Shown one piece after another: positions 25,652 to 34,907 of a stretch of DNA of 64,000 bases. The position numbers and the translations under genes are program-made. The notes beneath the pieces were generated by a model. That model saw only the letters and a list, made by a program, of their open reading frames with translations, was not told the DNA's origin and ran no database searches. Origin of the DNA: Nitrosomonas sp. (GTDB lineage: Bacteria; Pseudomonadota; Gammaproteobacteria; Burkholderiales; Nitrosomonadaceae); assembly GCA_024281825.1 (NCBI GenBank), contig JAMWZY010000001.1, positions 186,001 through 250,000 of the forward strand. The letters are read 5' to 3'. How positions within the stretch are numbered: the stretch's first letter is position 1; every line of letters starts with the position of its first letter.

Positions 25652-26119
25652 ATGAAACTTATTTCAGTAAAAACGATAATCTCTTTAGTAGCAGGCAGTG
25701 TAATTTTAACCCATTCGGTTTTTGCCTTGGCGCATAATCAATCAGGTAGCTTTACCACTGGGCTCGCAGCAGCTGTTGATTTTTATACCGTCTCGTGTAC
25801 AGATGACGGCAATGGCGCACCTTCCTATCTTGAAGCTCGCGTTAAAGATATGACGGCTAATTCGTCTAAAGTGAACATTACCATTCAAAAAGGCACGACC
25901 AATTGTAATACGAATGCATGTGCACGGTTTAGTTTGGATGCGACGGATAATGATGCTGGTTACAGTCCGTTGATCAAGTTGACACAAGGCGCTGGCACCT
26001 ATAATTTATACGTATCGCATACGGCTGCAGGCACAGATAGTTACGATGTTGAGCTACATTGCAAGACCGCTACCAATGTGCATACTGGAACCAGTACTAC
26101 CAGTCGGCAACAGCAATAA
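25652..26119 (+). CDS. secreted protein with predicted mature N-terminal His, unknown family
   Basis: 155 residues. Signal peptide ends FALA, so the mature chain starts at His28 (HNQSGSF). The rest is a probable beta-sandwich with four Cys (VSCTDD, TNCNTNAC, LHCKTA). No sequence similarity to the DUF1775-like paralogues is evident, yet it shares the predicted N-terminal His. GGGGACAG lies about 6 nt upstream of the ATG. It is 32 bp after the HEAT gene and ends at a 15-bp perfect hairpin. Family not recognised; a copper-binding role is a guess from the N-terminus and context. Confidence 0.65.
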   Translation: MKLISVKTIISLVAGSVILTHSVFALAHNQSGSFTTGLAAAVDFYTVSCTDDGNGAPSYLEARVKDMTANSSKVNITIQKGTTNCNTNACARFSLDATDNDAGYSPLIKLTQGAGTYNLYVSHTAAGTDSYDVELHCKTATNVHTGTSTTSRQQQ

Positions 26120-26140
26120 TTCTGATATTAGTACCACTCT

Positions 26141-26183
26141 GTAGTAGCTTGATCTATAGGTAACTCAAAGATCAAGCTACTAC
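26141..26183. terminator. perfect 15-bp hairpin ending the 25032-26119 unit
   Basis: GTAGTAGCTTGATCT pairs perfectly with AGATCAAGCTACTAC around a 13-nt loop, 22 bp after the stop codon. No T-run follows, so it may protect the 3' end or act as a factor-assisted terminator. Confidence 0.55.
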
Positions 26184-26264
26184 AATCAACTATTACATCC
26201 ATCGGATTCGCATTCCCGCAGCACAATACTGATTTAATGCAGTTTCACAGTCATTGATAACGAG

Positions 26265-26281
26265 TGCGACATTTTGTCGCA
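26265..26281 (+). promoter_or_regulatory. palindromic operator candidate, copy 4
   Basis: TGCGACATTTTGTCGCA, followed by TTG as in copies 2 and 3. It lies 142 bp upstream of the start of paralogue C. Confidence 0.65.
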
Positions 26282-26423
26282 TTGTTTTTTCTAATGTTTG
26301 TATTAATAATGATTTTATTTGTTGATGCTTAAACTAGATTCTAGAAAAGATCGAATCATTATTCAATCATGGTTCGTCGCTTGTGCATCTGAATTTTCAT
26401 AACGTTACTATAAAAGGTTTTAA

Positions 26424-27197
26424 ATGATGAAAATAAAACTATCGATAAGCTTATGGGTTATCTTGTTGTTAGGGGGAATGGCGCAAACGGTTTCGGCGCA
26501 TAATTCCTTTATATCTCCTCGCGTTAAGGAAGGACCGTCATCGTGGAATGCGATAGTATTCGGGCACGGGTGTGGAGAAAATACCATTATTGGAAGTTCT
26601 GTTGTTTTTCCTAACTTTTCTGAAAGCCCGACTTTACAGGTTTTCAATCCATCTTCAAGCGTTTTTGAACCGACAGAAGATACTATTGAGATGCTTTATG
26701 AGACTCCCACTGCGCCTTTTAGCTATGTCATCGATCGTTCTGTTTTTCCTGCGGGTGGTGTGAAAGTGAACGATTCGGATGAAGCTGTTGGGATGTGGGT
26801 CGGTGGTGGTGAAGGCGTACCGCATAGTGCAAGTGGTGCGATCAAAGGATTTATTTCGGTAAGATTCCAACCAGGGGTATTTGTTTCGGACTCATGCGCA
26901 GCACAAATACAGTTCGTGCTACCGATGGCGGACGTCTGCAAGATAACGACTATCAGTGGTTTTAAGGACGGTGTTGTTAGCTTATGGATGCCGGATGGTG
27001 TTGATACAGACTATGCCATACCCGGCTCAGGTCATACGGGTGAATTGGTGCTTACCGTGGAACGCGACTTAATTAGCAACAAACTTCCAGAATCTTGTAA
27101 AGACCAGAAGATTTATAAAGTTGTGCCGACTGCGAAGCAAATTAATACGTATATGCCAGTAGTTGTTAATGGGAAAAGGGTTTGGCCGAAAAAATAA
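26424..27197 (+). CDS. secreted DUF1775/YcnI-like protein with predicted N-terminal His (paralogue C)
   Basis: 257 residues. Signal peptide ends TVSA, leaving His26 first (HNSFISPRVKEG). It shares GHGCGENT, IIGSSVVFP, four Cys (HGCG, DSCAAQ, ADVCKIT, ESCK), YMPVVVNGK and a terminal WP with paralogues A and B. It is the most divergent: the DRDMP motif reads NTYMP, and the middle insert is different. Predicted copper-binding periplasmic protein by distant resemblance. It has its own promoter region and a palindrome, so it is probably transcribed alone. Confidence 0.7.
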   Translation: MMKIKLSISLWVILLLGGMAQTVSAHNSFISPRVKEGPSSWNAIVFGHGCGENTIIGSSVVFPNFSESPTLQVFNPSSSVFEPTEDTIEMLYETPTAPFSYVIDRSVFPAGGVKVNDSDEAVGMWVGGGEGVPHSASGAIKGFISVRFQPGVFVSDSCAAQIQFVLPMADVCKITTISGFKDGVVSLWMPDGVDTDYAIPGSGHTGELVLTVERDLISNKLPESCKDQKIYKVVPTAKQINTYMPVVVNGKRVWPKK

Positions 27198-27309
27198 TGA
27201 AGTTCTCGGATTGTCACTTCGTTTACTAAAAGGTATGTAACAAGCGTTCTCTGGATTTTCTTTATTTTTGGAACTGTGCAGAAATCGTTATGATGATTAT
27301 TGGTGTGTA

Positions 27310-28200
27310 TTAGCAGCAAATGAAATTGCGTACAATTTGAATTTGCTGCTCATTCATGATGGTAGGCGCATGGCCAATGCCTGCTAATTCGACGATTTGC
27401 GCTTTAGGGCCGCGCGTTTTCATTTGTGCAGCGGTGTCGGCCGATAAAAGATCCGATTCTGCGCCGCGAAGAACTAATGTTGGAATCGTAACCTGATCCC
27501 ATTGTTGCCATAAATCGATATCTTTGATTTCGAATCCTTTTAAGCTGGTGCCAATTCTAGGGTCGTAACGAAACCCATACGTGCCGTCTTCATATTTTTG
27601 CGTGCTATAGATGGCCATATGATTCCATTGCGCATCAGTTAGTGGCCCAAAGGGCGCTGAAATTTTTTTCATGTACGCCTTGAATGCTTCAAAAGTATCA
27701 AAACGCGGATCGAGACCTACGTAATCTGAAATTCTTGTGAGTGCAGTAGCAGGTATCAATGGACCGATATCGCTCATGACCAGTTTTCGAATCGTCGTCG
27801 GAGTTTGCGGTTGAATTGATAGGATCATTCCAATCAATCCCCCCATCGAAATACCCACCCAATCGAGTGTAATCTTTATAGCGTATTGTGCTTGGATGTG
27901 CGTAATCAATGAGGCTGCATCGGATAAGTAGAGTGGGTAAAAATTGTAATCACATGCGTGCTCTAGCCAGTCACTACGGCCACGACCCGCTACATCGACC
28001 GCAATCACTCTACATTCGGATTTTAGTGCGTGCGCCAGATAATCGAAGTCACGACAATTTCTCGTCAATCCATGCACGCAAATCACAACATGAGGATTTT
28101 GGGGATCTCCCCAGTCGGTATAAGCAATCTGGCGTGCCTTGCGTGGCTTTTTATCTGCTGATGGCGTTGGTACAAGTAGTTTTTTGAAAGGATCATCCAT
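27310..28200 (-). CDS. alpha/beta-fold hydrolase
   Basis: 296 residues. Oxyanion-hole HG at residues 43-44 (VCVHGLTRN), nucleophile elbow GISMGG (Ser118), and a C-terminal His in GIGHAP. The DVAGRGRSDWL strand-helix after beta-4 is typical of the MhpC/epoxide-hydrolase-like group. Cytoplasmic, since there is no signal. Substrate cannot be told from sequence. It diverges from nothing nearby and precedes no obvious operon partner. Confidence 0.88.
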   Translation of the reverse strand: MDDPFKKLLVPTPSADKKPRKARQIAYTDWGDPQNPHVVICVHGLTRNCRDFDYLAHALKSECRVIAVDVAGRGRSDWLEHACDYNFYPLYLSDAASLITHIQAQYAIKITLDWVGISMGGLIGMILSIQPQTPTTIRKLVMSDIGPLIPATALTRISDYVGLDPRFDTFEAFKAYMKKISAPFGPLTDAQWNHMAIYSTQKYEDGTYGFRYDPRIGTSLKGFEIKDIDLWQQWDQVTIPTLVLRGAESDLLSADTAAQMKTRGPKAQIVELAGIGHAPTIMNEQQIQIVRNFICC

Positions 28201-28256
28201 GATTGGTACTAACTTTTCTACGATTCAGTTGATGCTATTTTGACACTGCTACTTTA

Positions 28257-29363
28257 TCATGCAGGGTAGATTGCTCCTAAGATTCTTTCTCCTTTCGCTC
28301 CAGTGACTGCGCTGAGATTACCCGGTTTACGCAGTATGGTTAACTGCGCTAGCCAGGCGAACGCAAACGCTTCCACCCAATCTGCATCCACTCCTAATTT
28401 GTTTGTTAGGGCTACGGTGCAATGCGGCATTGCATTCGATAACTGGTTAATTAGGTGCGTATTATGGGCACCCCCTCCGCATACATAAATTTCACTTGCT
28501 GTTGGACAGTAATCCGTGATCGCATCGACTATTGATATTACAGTTAATTGCAACAGAGTTGCTTGCACATTCTCGGGCGCCTGGGGCGTGCATTGTGACA
28601 TCTTATGCTCAAGCCAATGCAGATTAAACAAGTCTCTTCCAGTGCTTTTCGGGGGAGGGAATGAAAAAAATTTTTCATCCATTAATATATCAAATAGTGA
28701 TTGGACAATTTTTCCTGTTTTTGCCCATTGTCCTTTGTCGTCGTAATTTCTTCCTGTATGCCTCAAACTCCATGTGTCCATCAATATATTGCCTGGCCCA
28801 CAGTCAAACCCAATCACTTCATCGTTGGGGTCAAGCCTAGTGATATTGGCTATGCCACCAATGTTGACAATAATCCGGTGTTTATGGATATCACCAAAGA
28901 ATGCTTTGTGAAAGGCTGGAACTAGCGGCGCTCCCTGTCCTTCTGCGGCAATATCGCGACTGCGGAAATCCGCTACTACGGTTATCTGTGTTAACTCCGC
29001 CAGCAACGCTGCATTGACCAATTGAATGGTGTAACGTTTTTCTTTTTCGGGACAATGGCGAATTGTTTGCCCATGACAACCTATTGCTGTAACTGTTTTA
29101 GGGTTGACCTTGGATTTCTTTAATAGATTCAGGCTTGTTTGCGCATAAAGTATTGAGAGTTGGTTACTGAGCAATGCGGCGCGGTTTAATTCATCAAAAC
29201 CGGCATGATGTAGTGTTAGTAAATTGGCGCGTAATTCTTCTTCGTATGGATAAAATAGCGTTGCGAGTAGAACGGGCTTGGGTTCACCGAAGTTAATCAA
29301 TACCGCATCGATACCATCTAGGCTGGTGCCAGACATGAGGCCGATATAATAAATAGGCGGCAT
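28257..29363 (-). CDS. anmK: anhydro-N-acetylmuramic acid kinase
   Basis: 368 residues from ATG 29363, chosen because the family starts with YYIGLMSGTSLDGID; an upstream in-frame start at 29423 would add 20 atypical residues. ATP-binding ASKHA motifs are visible: GLMSGTSLDGID, AIGCHGQTIRH, NIGGIANIT, GFDCGPGNILMD and VCGGGAHN. It phosphorylates and opens 1,6-anhydro-MurNAc during cell-wall recycling. It sits next to a murein-type M23 peptidase gene on the same strand, consistent with a wall-turnover unit. Confidence 0.95.
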   Translation of the reverse strand: MPPIYYIGLMSGTSLDGIDAVLINFGEPKPVLLATLFYPYEEELRANLLTLHHAGFDELNRAALLSNQLSILYAQTSLNLLKKSKVNPKTVTAIGCHGQTIRHCPEKEKRYTIQLVNAALLAELTQITVVADFRSRDIAAEGQGAPLVPAFHKAFFGDIHKHRIIVNIGGIANITRLDPNDEVIGFDCGPGNILMDTWSLRHTGRNYDDKGQWAKTGKIVQSLFDILMDEKFFSFPPPKSTGRDLFNLHWLEHKMSQCTPQAPENVQATLLQLTVISIVDAITDYCPTASEIYVCGGGAHNTHLINQLSNAMPHCTVALTNKLGVDADWVEAFAFAWLAQLTILRKPGNLSAVTGAKGERILGAIYPA

Positions 29364-29472
29364 TTTAATGAATGTACTTTTTAAAATGGCAAGGAGGTTT
29401 CGAGCCTTGCGTTCAAAAGGCACAAGCGGATCGAATTAAACTCCAATCGATCCTTAAGCTTTGCAGTATTTC

Positions 29473-30831
29473 TTATTCCGATGCTGCGTAATGAATATTA
29501 CGCATGATAGCTAGACGCGATAAAAATGGTTGTGTTTCTTTTTGGAAAGCAATCAATTCTTTTTTACCCAGCGGCGTAGCGGTTGGTAATACGACTCTGG
29601 TTGGATCTCGCTGTACACCATCAATTCTTAATTCATAATGTAAATGTGGGCCAGTTGCCATACCCGTGGACCCAACATAACCGATAGTATCACCTTGATT
29701 TACACGTTTCCCTTTGCTAACTCCAGGTGCAAATCGGGACAAATGGCCATAGGCGGTTTCAAATTTACCGTTATGTTTTAGTACGACCAAATTGCCATAT
29801 CCTCTTTGTGAACCTGAGAAACCAACAATCCCGCTTGCTGTTGCTTTCACAGGCGTTCCTGCAGGTGCGGCATAGTCAATTCCTTTGTGCGCTCTCCATT
29901 CTTTAAGAATCGGATGAAAACGGCCATTGCTGAAGCCAGAGCTAATACGAGAAACAGCTAATGGCGAAAGTAAAAACTCTTTACGTAAGCTTTCCCCTTT
30001 GGGCGTGTAGTATCCATCCCTTCCATTGGGATGTTTGAAATATACTGCTTGATGGATTTTTCCCTTATTTGCAAACTCGACCGCTAATACACGAGCTGTT
30101 TTAGCCCGCTTAGCTTCATTCTTTGCTAAGGTTTCATAAACAACAATAAAACGATCACCATGACGCAGGTCACGATGAAAATCAATTTGTGAAGCAAATA
30201 TTTCTGTTAATTGTGTTGCAATGTTATTGGGGATTCCTGCACTATCGACAGCAGCAAACAGCGAGCTACTAATAACACCAGCTTTCATATGGATGCGGGT
30301 ATCGAGCTCAATGGATTGTTCCGTGATTTTGAATTCATCATCGGTTTTTTCCATTAAAAATAATTCTTCGTTACTGAAGAAATAACGCAGCCCTAATAAT
30401 TCTCCGTCGGATGAAGTCTGTGCATAAATGGTTTTGCCAGGTTGCAATTGCCGCATAGCACGACTACCCCGTACTGCCTGCAGAAAATCGCTCGAATCCT
30501 GGTTGCTAATGTCTAAACGGTTTAAAATAGCCGATATAGTATCTCCACGTCGGATATTCTCTTGATGCCAGAAAATTTGATTTCCCGGAGCTTCATGAAT
30601 AGCATCAGGGATGGATAAATCAAGAACCACATCTTCAGTTTGAATATTTTCAAGAGTAGGTACATTCGGCGCAATACCGAATGCGGTAACGAAACCAAAA
30701 AGAGGAACACTTGATAATGCGACTAGCCAGCGAATGGTTTTTTTTGTGAGCTTAGATGATTTTTGGGCTAAAATTTTCTGTTGATTCGTAAGAAGAGGCG
30801 ATTTATTTCGAAGCGGCGAATTATCAAGCAT
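29473..30831 (-). CDS. M23-family peptidoglycan endopeptidase (MepM-like)
   Basis: 452 residues. N-terminal membrane anchor (WLVALSSVPLFGFVTAFGI), an OapA/LysM-like region (about 85-140: NIRRGDTISAILNRLDIS), and a C-terminal LytM/M23 domain with zinc ligands in HKGIDYAAPAGTPV and GPHLHYELRIDG. E. coli MepM has the same layout and cuts D-Ala-mDAP cross-links during wall growth. Divergent from tyrS, with 166 bp of shared upstream DNA. It lies 49 bp upstream of the extended anmK frame, so the two are probably co-transcribed. Confidence 0.92.
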   Translation of the reverse strand: MLDNSPLRNKSPLLTNQQKILAQKSSKLTKKTIRWLVALSSVPLFGFVTAFGIAPNVPTLENIQTEDVVLDLSIPDAIHEAPGNQIFWHQENIRRGDTISAILNRLDISNQDSSDFLQAVRGSRAMRQLQPGKTIYAQTSSDGELLGLRYFFSNEELFLMEKTDDEFKITEQSIELDTRIHMKAGVISSSLFAAVDSAGIPNNIATQLTEIFASQIDFHRDLRHGDRFIVVYETLAKNEAKRAKTARVLAVEFANKGKIHQAVYFKHPNGRDGYYTPKGESLRKEFLLSPLAVSRISSGFSNGRFHPILKEWRAHKGIDYAAPAGTPVKATASGIVGFSGSQRGYGNLVVLKHNGKFETAYGHLSRFAPGVSKGKRVNQGDTIGYVGSTGMATGPHLHYELRIDGVQRDPTRVVLPTATPLGKKELIAFQKETQPFLSRLAIMRNIHYAASE

Positions 30832-30997
30832 GAAGATAGTACCCCCCAGTCACTTATCATTTTAAACAGGCGGGAGTCTAGCATGAAAAGGTCAAAATAT
30901 GTACTAAAGTACAATTAAAAGTTAAAGAAAGTTCTATATTAAGTTAATAAGTCATTAAATATCATAACATTAATAAAAATTGAAAAACGTGAACCCA

Positions 30998-32188
30998 ATG
31001 AAATCACAGCTTGACATCATCAAACGCGGTAGTGCTGAAATCCTTCTTGAATCTGAACTTGAACAAAAGCTTGCTCAAGGAAGACCGTTACGAATCAAAG
31101 CCGGCTTCGACCCCACAGCCCCCGATTTACATTTAGGCCACACTGTACTTATTAACAAATTGAAGCAATTACAAGACTTGGGGCATCATATCCTTTTTCT
31201 GATTGGCGATTTCACTGGGATGATTGGAGATCCAACCGGGAAAAATGCAACGCGTCCTCCCTTAACGAGAGAGCAAGTTTCACAAAATGCGCAATCCTAT
31301 ACCGCGCAGGTTTTCAAAATACTCAACCCGGAAAAAACTGAAGTGGTATTTAACTCCTCGTGGATGGATTCATTAAATGCGGTAGATATGATTAAATTGG
31401 CCGCCACACATACGGTTGCGCGTATGCTGGAACGTGATGATTTTGATAAACGCTATCGTAATAACCAATCGATTGCGATTCATGAATTTCTCTATCCGTT
31501 GGTACAAGGCTATGATTCAGTCGCACTCAAAGCCGATTTAGAATTGGGTGGTACCGATCAAAAATTCAATTTGCTCATGGGGCGAGAGCTGCAAAAACAT
31601 TTTGGCCAAGCTCCGCAATGCATTCTTACGATGCCACTTTTAGAAGGGCTGGACGGTGTTAACAAAATGTCCAAATCGCTCAATAATTATGTCGGTATTA
31701 CAGAAAGCTCCAAAGAAATCTTCGGCAAAATCATGTCGGTATCAGATCAGTTAATGTGGCGGTATCTGGAATTGCTGTCTTTTGAATCCATGGATACAAT
31801 TGGTCAGTGGCGAAAAGAAGTTGAGCAAGGTCGGAATCCTCGCGATATCAAAGTGTTATTTGCGCAAGAAGTCGTTACACGTTTTCATGGACAGAAAGAC
31901 GCCGAGGAAGCTTTGAGGGATTTCGAAACACGCTTCAAACATGGTGCATTACCCGATAACATTGCAGAACAAACCATTTCTATCCAAGACAAAGAAATAC
32001 CATTGGCGCAATTACTTAAATTGGCTGGCTTGACTGCTAGCACAAGCGAGTCGCTACGCATGATTGATCAAGGTGCCGTGAAACTGAATGAACAAAAAGT
32101 AACCGATAAATCGTTTAAGCTGGCGCAAGGTGAGACAGTGGTATTGCAAGTAGGTAAACGTAAATTCGCTCGTGTTGTTATACAATGA
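30998..32188 (+). CDS. tyrS: tyrosyl-tRNA synthetase
   Basis: 396 residues from ATG 30998; a TTG at 30980 is an unlikely alternative. Class I motifs are clear: [12 protein letters not shown] (HIGH), the Tyr-binding region [26 protein letters not shown], and [12 protein letters not shown] (KMSKS). C-terminal S4 RNA-binding domain ([30 protein letters not shown]). This is the TyrRS group of about 400 residues common in proteobacteria. An imperfect stem (around 32242-32275) follows the stop. Confidence 0.96.
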   Translation: MKSQLDIIKRGSAEILLESELEQKLAQGRPLRIKAGFDPTAPDLHLGHTVLINKLKQLQDLGHHILFLIGDFTGMIGDPTGKNATRPPLTREQVSQNAQSYTAQVFKILNPEKTEVVFNSSWMDSLNAVDMIKLAATHTVARMLERDDFDKRYRNNQSIAIHEFLYPLVQGYDSVALKADLELGGTDQKFNLLMGRELQKHFGQAPQCILTMPLLEGLDGVNKMSKSLNNYVGITESSKEIFGKIMSVSDQLMWRYLELLSFESMDTIGQWRKEVEQGRNPRDIKVLFAQEVVTRFHGQKDAEEALRDFETRFKHGALPDNIAEQTISIQDKEIPLAQLLKLAGLTASTSESLRMIDQGAVKLNEQKVTDKSFKLAQGETVVLQVGKRKFARVVIQ

Positions 32189-32632
32189 TCGACATCTTAT
32201 TTCTTTGAATTATATCGAATGGAAAGTGCCCATGAAACTAATGCCTGCCTTAGGTAAGTCTTAGGTAGGCGGGGGTTGTGTATGCTGATAAAGGTCATGA
32301 GTAAATGAGTACCGCAAGAATTTGAATTGCAGATTAAATTGCTTGCTTTTGCATTGTTGAGTATAATGCCGCTCCTGGTTCAATTCGAGGCTTTTGTGTT
32401 TAAGCTTAGAGATATTCATTACATGACTGAAAAGAAATGTAATGAATATCTGGAAGAAGTTGCTCGAAAACCAGTTTCCATCGTTCCTGGCCTCTCTTTT
32501 TCACGTTTCTCCGAAAAATGTAAAGTACTACTGGTTAGTAGCGGTGTATTAGCGCACTAGCAGGTTTATTTTTAGTCGGAGATCAGATTTTCCTGCTGAT
32601 GTAATTTCAACTCTCCTTTAGGAAAACATAAC
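32189..32632. other. 444-bp intergenic region with two stem-loops
   Basis: It holds an imperfect GC-rich stem after tyrS (GCCTGCCTTA with TTAGGTAGGC, about 32242-32275) and a perfect 13-bp hairpin at 32411-32450. A short frame from TTG 32327 to 32560 starts with a hydrophobic stretch but has no RBS and contains the hairpin, so it is not called a gene. Confidence 0.45.
32411..32450. repeat. perfect 13-bp inverted repeat
   Basis: GATATTCATTACA at 32411-32423 pairs with TGTAATGAATATC at 32438-32450 around a 14-nt loop. No T-run follows. It could be an RNA structure, a regulator site or the relic of a small mobile element. Confidence 0.6.
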
Positions 32633-34012
32633 GTGTCTTTTGAAGCCTTAAATTTACATTCTTCCATTCTCAAAGCTATTCATGATTCGGGATATACCGT
32701 ACCTACCCCCATTCAGCAGCAAGCCATTCCTGAACTTATAGCGGGCCATGATGTGTTGGCTTCGGCCCAAACCGGTACCGGAAAAACAGCAGCTTTTATG
32801 CTACCGGCGCTTCATCTGCTTGCAGGGCCGGTTAAAATGCAAGGTCGCGGACCGCGGATTCTAGTGCTTACTCCAACGCGTGAACTTGCATTACAAGTTT
32901 CTGAAGCTGCTAAGAAGTATGGCAAATATTTACCGCGTGTTAAAGTGGTTAGCATTTTAGGTGGCATGCCTTATCCATTACAAAATCGCTTGTTGTCTCA
33001 ACCTGTCGATATACTCGTAGCAACACCAGGGCGATTGATTGACCATTTACAGCGTGGGCGAATCGATTTTAAACGATTGCAAATGATGGTGCTGGATGAG
33101 GCTGATCGAATGTTAGATATGGGTTTTATCGAAGATGTGGAAACTATCTCCGCGGCAACACCTGCAACACGTCAAACTTTGCTGTTTTCTGCTACTTTGG
33201 ATGATGCTATCGATAAAGTAGCTTCGAAGCTACTGAAATCCCCCAAAAGAATTCAAGTTGCATCGCAGAAAGCCAAGATGGACAATATTGAACAACGGTT
33301 GCATTACGTGGATGACTTGTCCCATAAAAACCGCTTGCTCAATCATGTTTTGGGCGATGAAAAACTTAAGCAAGCGATTGTCTTTACAGCGACTAAAAGA
33401 GATGCTGATACCTTGGCGGATAATTTGTATGCGCAAGGCCATGCCGCAGCAGCGCTGCACGGCGACATGAATCAACGTGAACGGAATCGCACCCTGACCA
33501 GGCTTCGCAACGGTGGGTTGCGTGTATTAGTTGCAACTGATGTTGCTGCTAGAGGTATCGATGTGCCGGATATCACACACGTGATCAATTTTGACTTACC
33601 GAAGTTTGCTGAAGATTACGTGCATCGAATTGGCCGAACGGGTCGAGCAGGCGCTGACGGTATTGCGGTTTCCTTTGCATCACAAAAGGATAGCCTGCAT
33701 TTGACAAGAATCGAACGCTATACCGGTCAAAAAATCGCTACGCATATCATTTCTGGTTTAGAACCAAGAATCAAACCGCGATTTAAAAGTAATGGTGCTA
33801 AAAATACATCCAATGTAAATCAAAGGCGTAAACGCTCACCTTTTGCTGATTATGATAATCGACCGAGTTTTGGCGCGGCAAATTCATTCAATAAAAGTGG
33901 CAATGGACAACAACAACGCGGTCGGTCATTTGACCAAAATAATCGGAGTAGCGCTTTTAGGAATAATGGCAATAGTCTTAAAACCGCTCATTACTCTGCG
34001 CGCGCAAAATAA
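32633..34012 (+). CDS. rhlE: DEAD-box ATP-dependent RNA helicase, RhlE-like
   Basis: 459 residues, GTG start with AGGAAA upstream. All helicase motifs are in order: Q motif (PTPIQQQAIP), AQTGTGKT, PTRELALQ, TPGRLIDHL, DEADRMLD, SATLD, ARGIDVPDI and HRIGRTGRAG. The tail from about 375 is basic and Gln/Asn-rich, as in RhlE. Likely acts in ribosome assembly, RNA decay or cold adaptation. It ends at a bidirectional hairpin shared with the carbonic anhydrase gene. Confidence 0.93.
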   Translation: MSFEALNLHSSILKAIHDSGYTVPTPIQQQAIPELIAGHDVLASAQTGTGKTAAFMLPALHLLAGPVKMQGRGPRILVLTPTRELALQVSEAAKKYGKYLPRVKVVSILGGMPYPLQNRLLSQPVDILVATPGRLIDHLQRGRIDFKRLQMMVLDEADRMLDMGFIEDVETISAATPATRQTLLFSATLDDAIDKVASKLLKSPKRIQVASQKAKMDNIEQRLHYVDDLSHKNRLLNHVLGDEKLKQAIVFTATKRDADTLADNLYAQGHAAAALHGDMNQRERNRTLTRLRNGGLRVLVATDVAARGIDVPDITHVINFDLPKFAEDYVHRIGRTGRAGADGIAVSFASQKDSLHLTRIERYTGQKIATHIISGLEPRIKPRFKSNGAKNTSNVNQRRKRSPFADYDNRPSFGAANSFNKSGNGQQQRGRSFDQNNRSSAFRNNGNSLKTAHYSARAK

Positions 34013-34035
34013 TTTTTTAATTCTTGTGCAGTAAG

Positions 34036-34065
34036 TGTGACTAGCGCTACAAATTGCTAGTCACA
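34036..34065. terminator. bidirectional hairpin between rhlE and carbonic anhydrase genes
   Basis: Perfect 10-bp stem TGTGACTAGC/GCTAGTCACA with a 10-nt loop between convergent stop codons at 34012 and 34074; T-rich flanks on both sides. Confidence 0.7.
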
Positions 34066-34073
34066 TTGATATA

Positions 34074-34868
34074 TTAATTTGTTGACGATAATACACGCCC
34101 ATTTATATTTTGCGACGATCGTGCATTGTTGCTATAGAAACTTTTAAGCTGATCGAGCTGTGTAGCAGATATCGTTATAACTTGGGATAGTAAATACCAT
34201 TGCACGCCTTCACTGCATGGTGGCGTGGTCAGAGAACCGGCAAATGAATAAAAATCCAAATCATTGGGATCTAATGAAGCAGGAAGTAATGATGCAGGAT
34301 TGATTGCTATATTGGCATCAGTTTTTTTGCCAGATGGTTCGTGGGGTACATTGTCCAACACAGTTTGAAATGTAGGATTTTCTGCACCAATATCTATTGC
34401 AGCCGCTACCACTATAATTTTCCCGTCATCACTGACGTGAACATAATGTAATTCTGCAGCAAAAGGCTTACCGTCAATTACATGTTCACTCGGCTCATGA
34501 AAATGAAATTGGATTAACGGATAAGACTCCTCGCCTATTTTTATTTCGCCTTTGTAATTAAGTGAGGTATTGACTTGTACACCATGACCACTGTTGAAGA
34601 AAGTAGGAGCGGTATCGATAGGATACGAACTCTGTAATTTGTTCAGTTTCTTAGTATTATTGAGTTTCGCGGTCGCTAAATCGATCGGCGATTGATGCTG
34701 ACCCACCCCGCATTCCGCAAAAGGATATCGCATTGGCAAATCTTTAGTGGCATCTTCGATTGCCCACCAGGTGGCCTGCTCTTCGTGATTCCATTCAGGA
34801 GGGGCTGCAAAAAGGAGATTTATGTAACCAAGCAAAATAGCAATTGTGAATACTTGAATTTTATTCAT
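34074..34868 (-). CDS. alpha-class carbonic anhydrase, periplasmic
   Basis: 264 residues. Signal peptide ends near LFA/APP. Zinc ligands are visible as FHFHEPSEH (His122, His124) and ELHYVHV (His141); HQSPIDL and SLTTPPCSEGVQWYLL are alpha-CA signatures. It hydrates CO2 in the periplasm; for an autotrophic ammonia oxidiser this helps supply bicarbonate and buffer acid from nitrification (the latter is inference). It follows a small lipoprotein gene by 39 bp on the same strand. Confidence 0.95.
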   Translation of the reverse strand: MNKIQVFTIAILLGYINLLFAAPPEWNHEEQATWWAIEDATKDLPMRYPFAECGVGQHQSPIDLATAKLNNTKKLNKLQSSYPIDTAPTFFNSGHGVQVNTSLNYKGEIKIGEESYPLIQFHFHEPSEHVIDGKPFAAELHYVHVSDDGKIIVVAAAIDIGAENPTFQTVLDNVPHEPSGKKTDANIAINPASLLPASLDPNDLDFYSFAGSLTTPPCSEGVQWYLLSQVITISATQLDQLKSFYSNNARSSQNINGRVLSSTN

Positions 34869-34907
34869 GAATTAGTTCCAATCGTAAATAATAAAGTGGT
34901 TATCAAC

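Larger units (their letters stand above)
26120..26423. other. intergenic region with hairpin and operator upstream of paralogue C
   Basis: 304 bp. It holds the 15-bp inverted repeat at 26141-26183 and the palindrome at 26265; no gene is visible. The remaining 142 bp before the start codon is AT-rich and should contain the promoter. Confidence 0.55.

Noticed and set aside
32327..32560. 77-codon frame with hydrophobic start (TTG)
   Set aside because: No RBS, rare start codon, and it contains the 13-bp hairpin; no similarity recognised.
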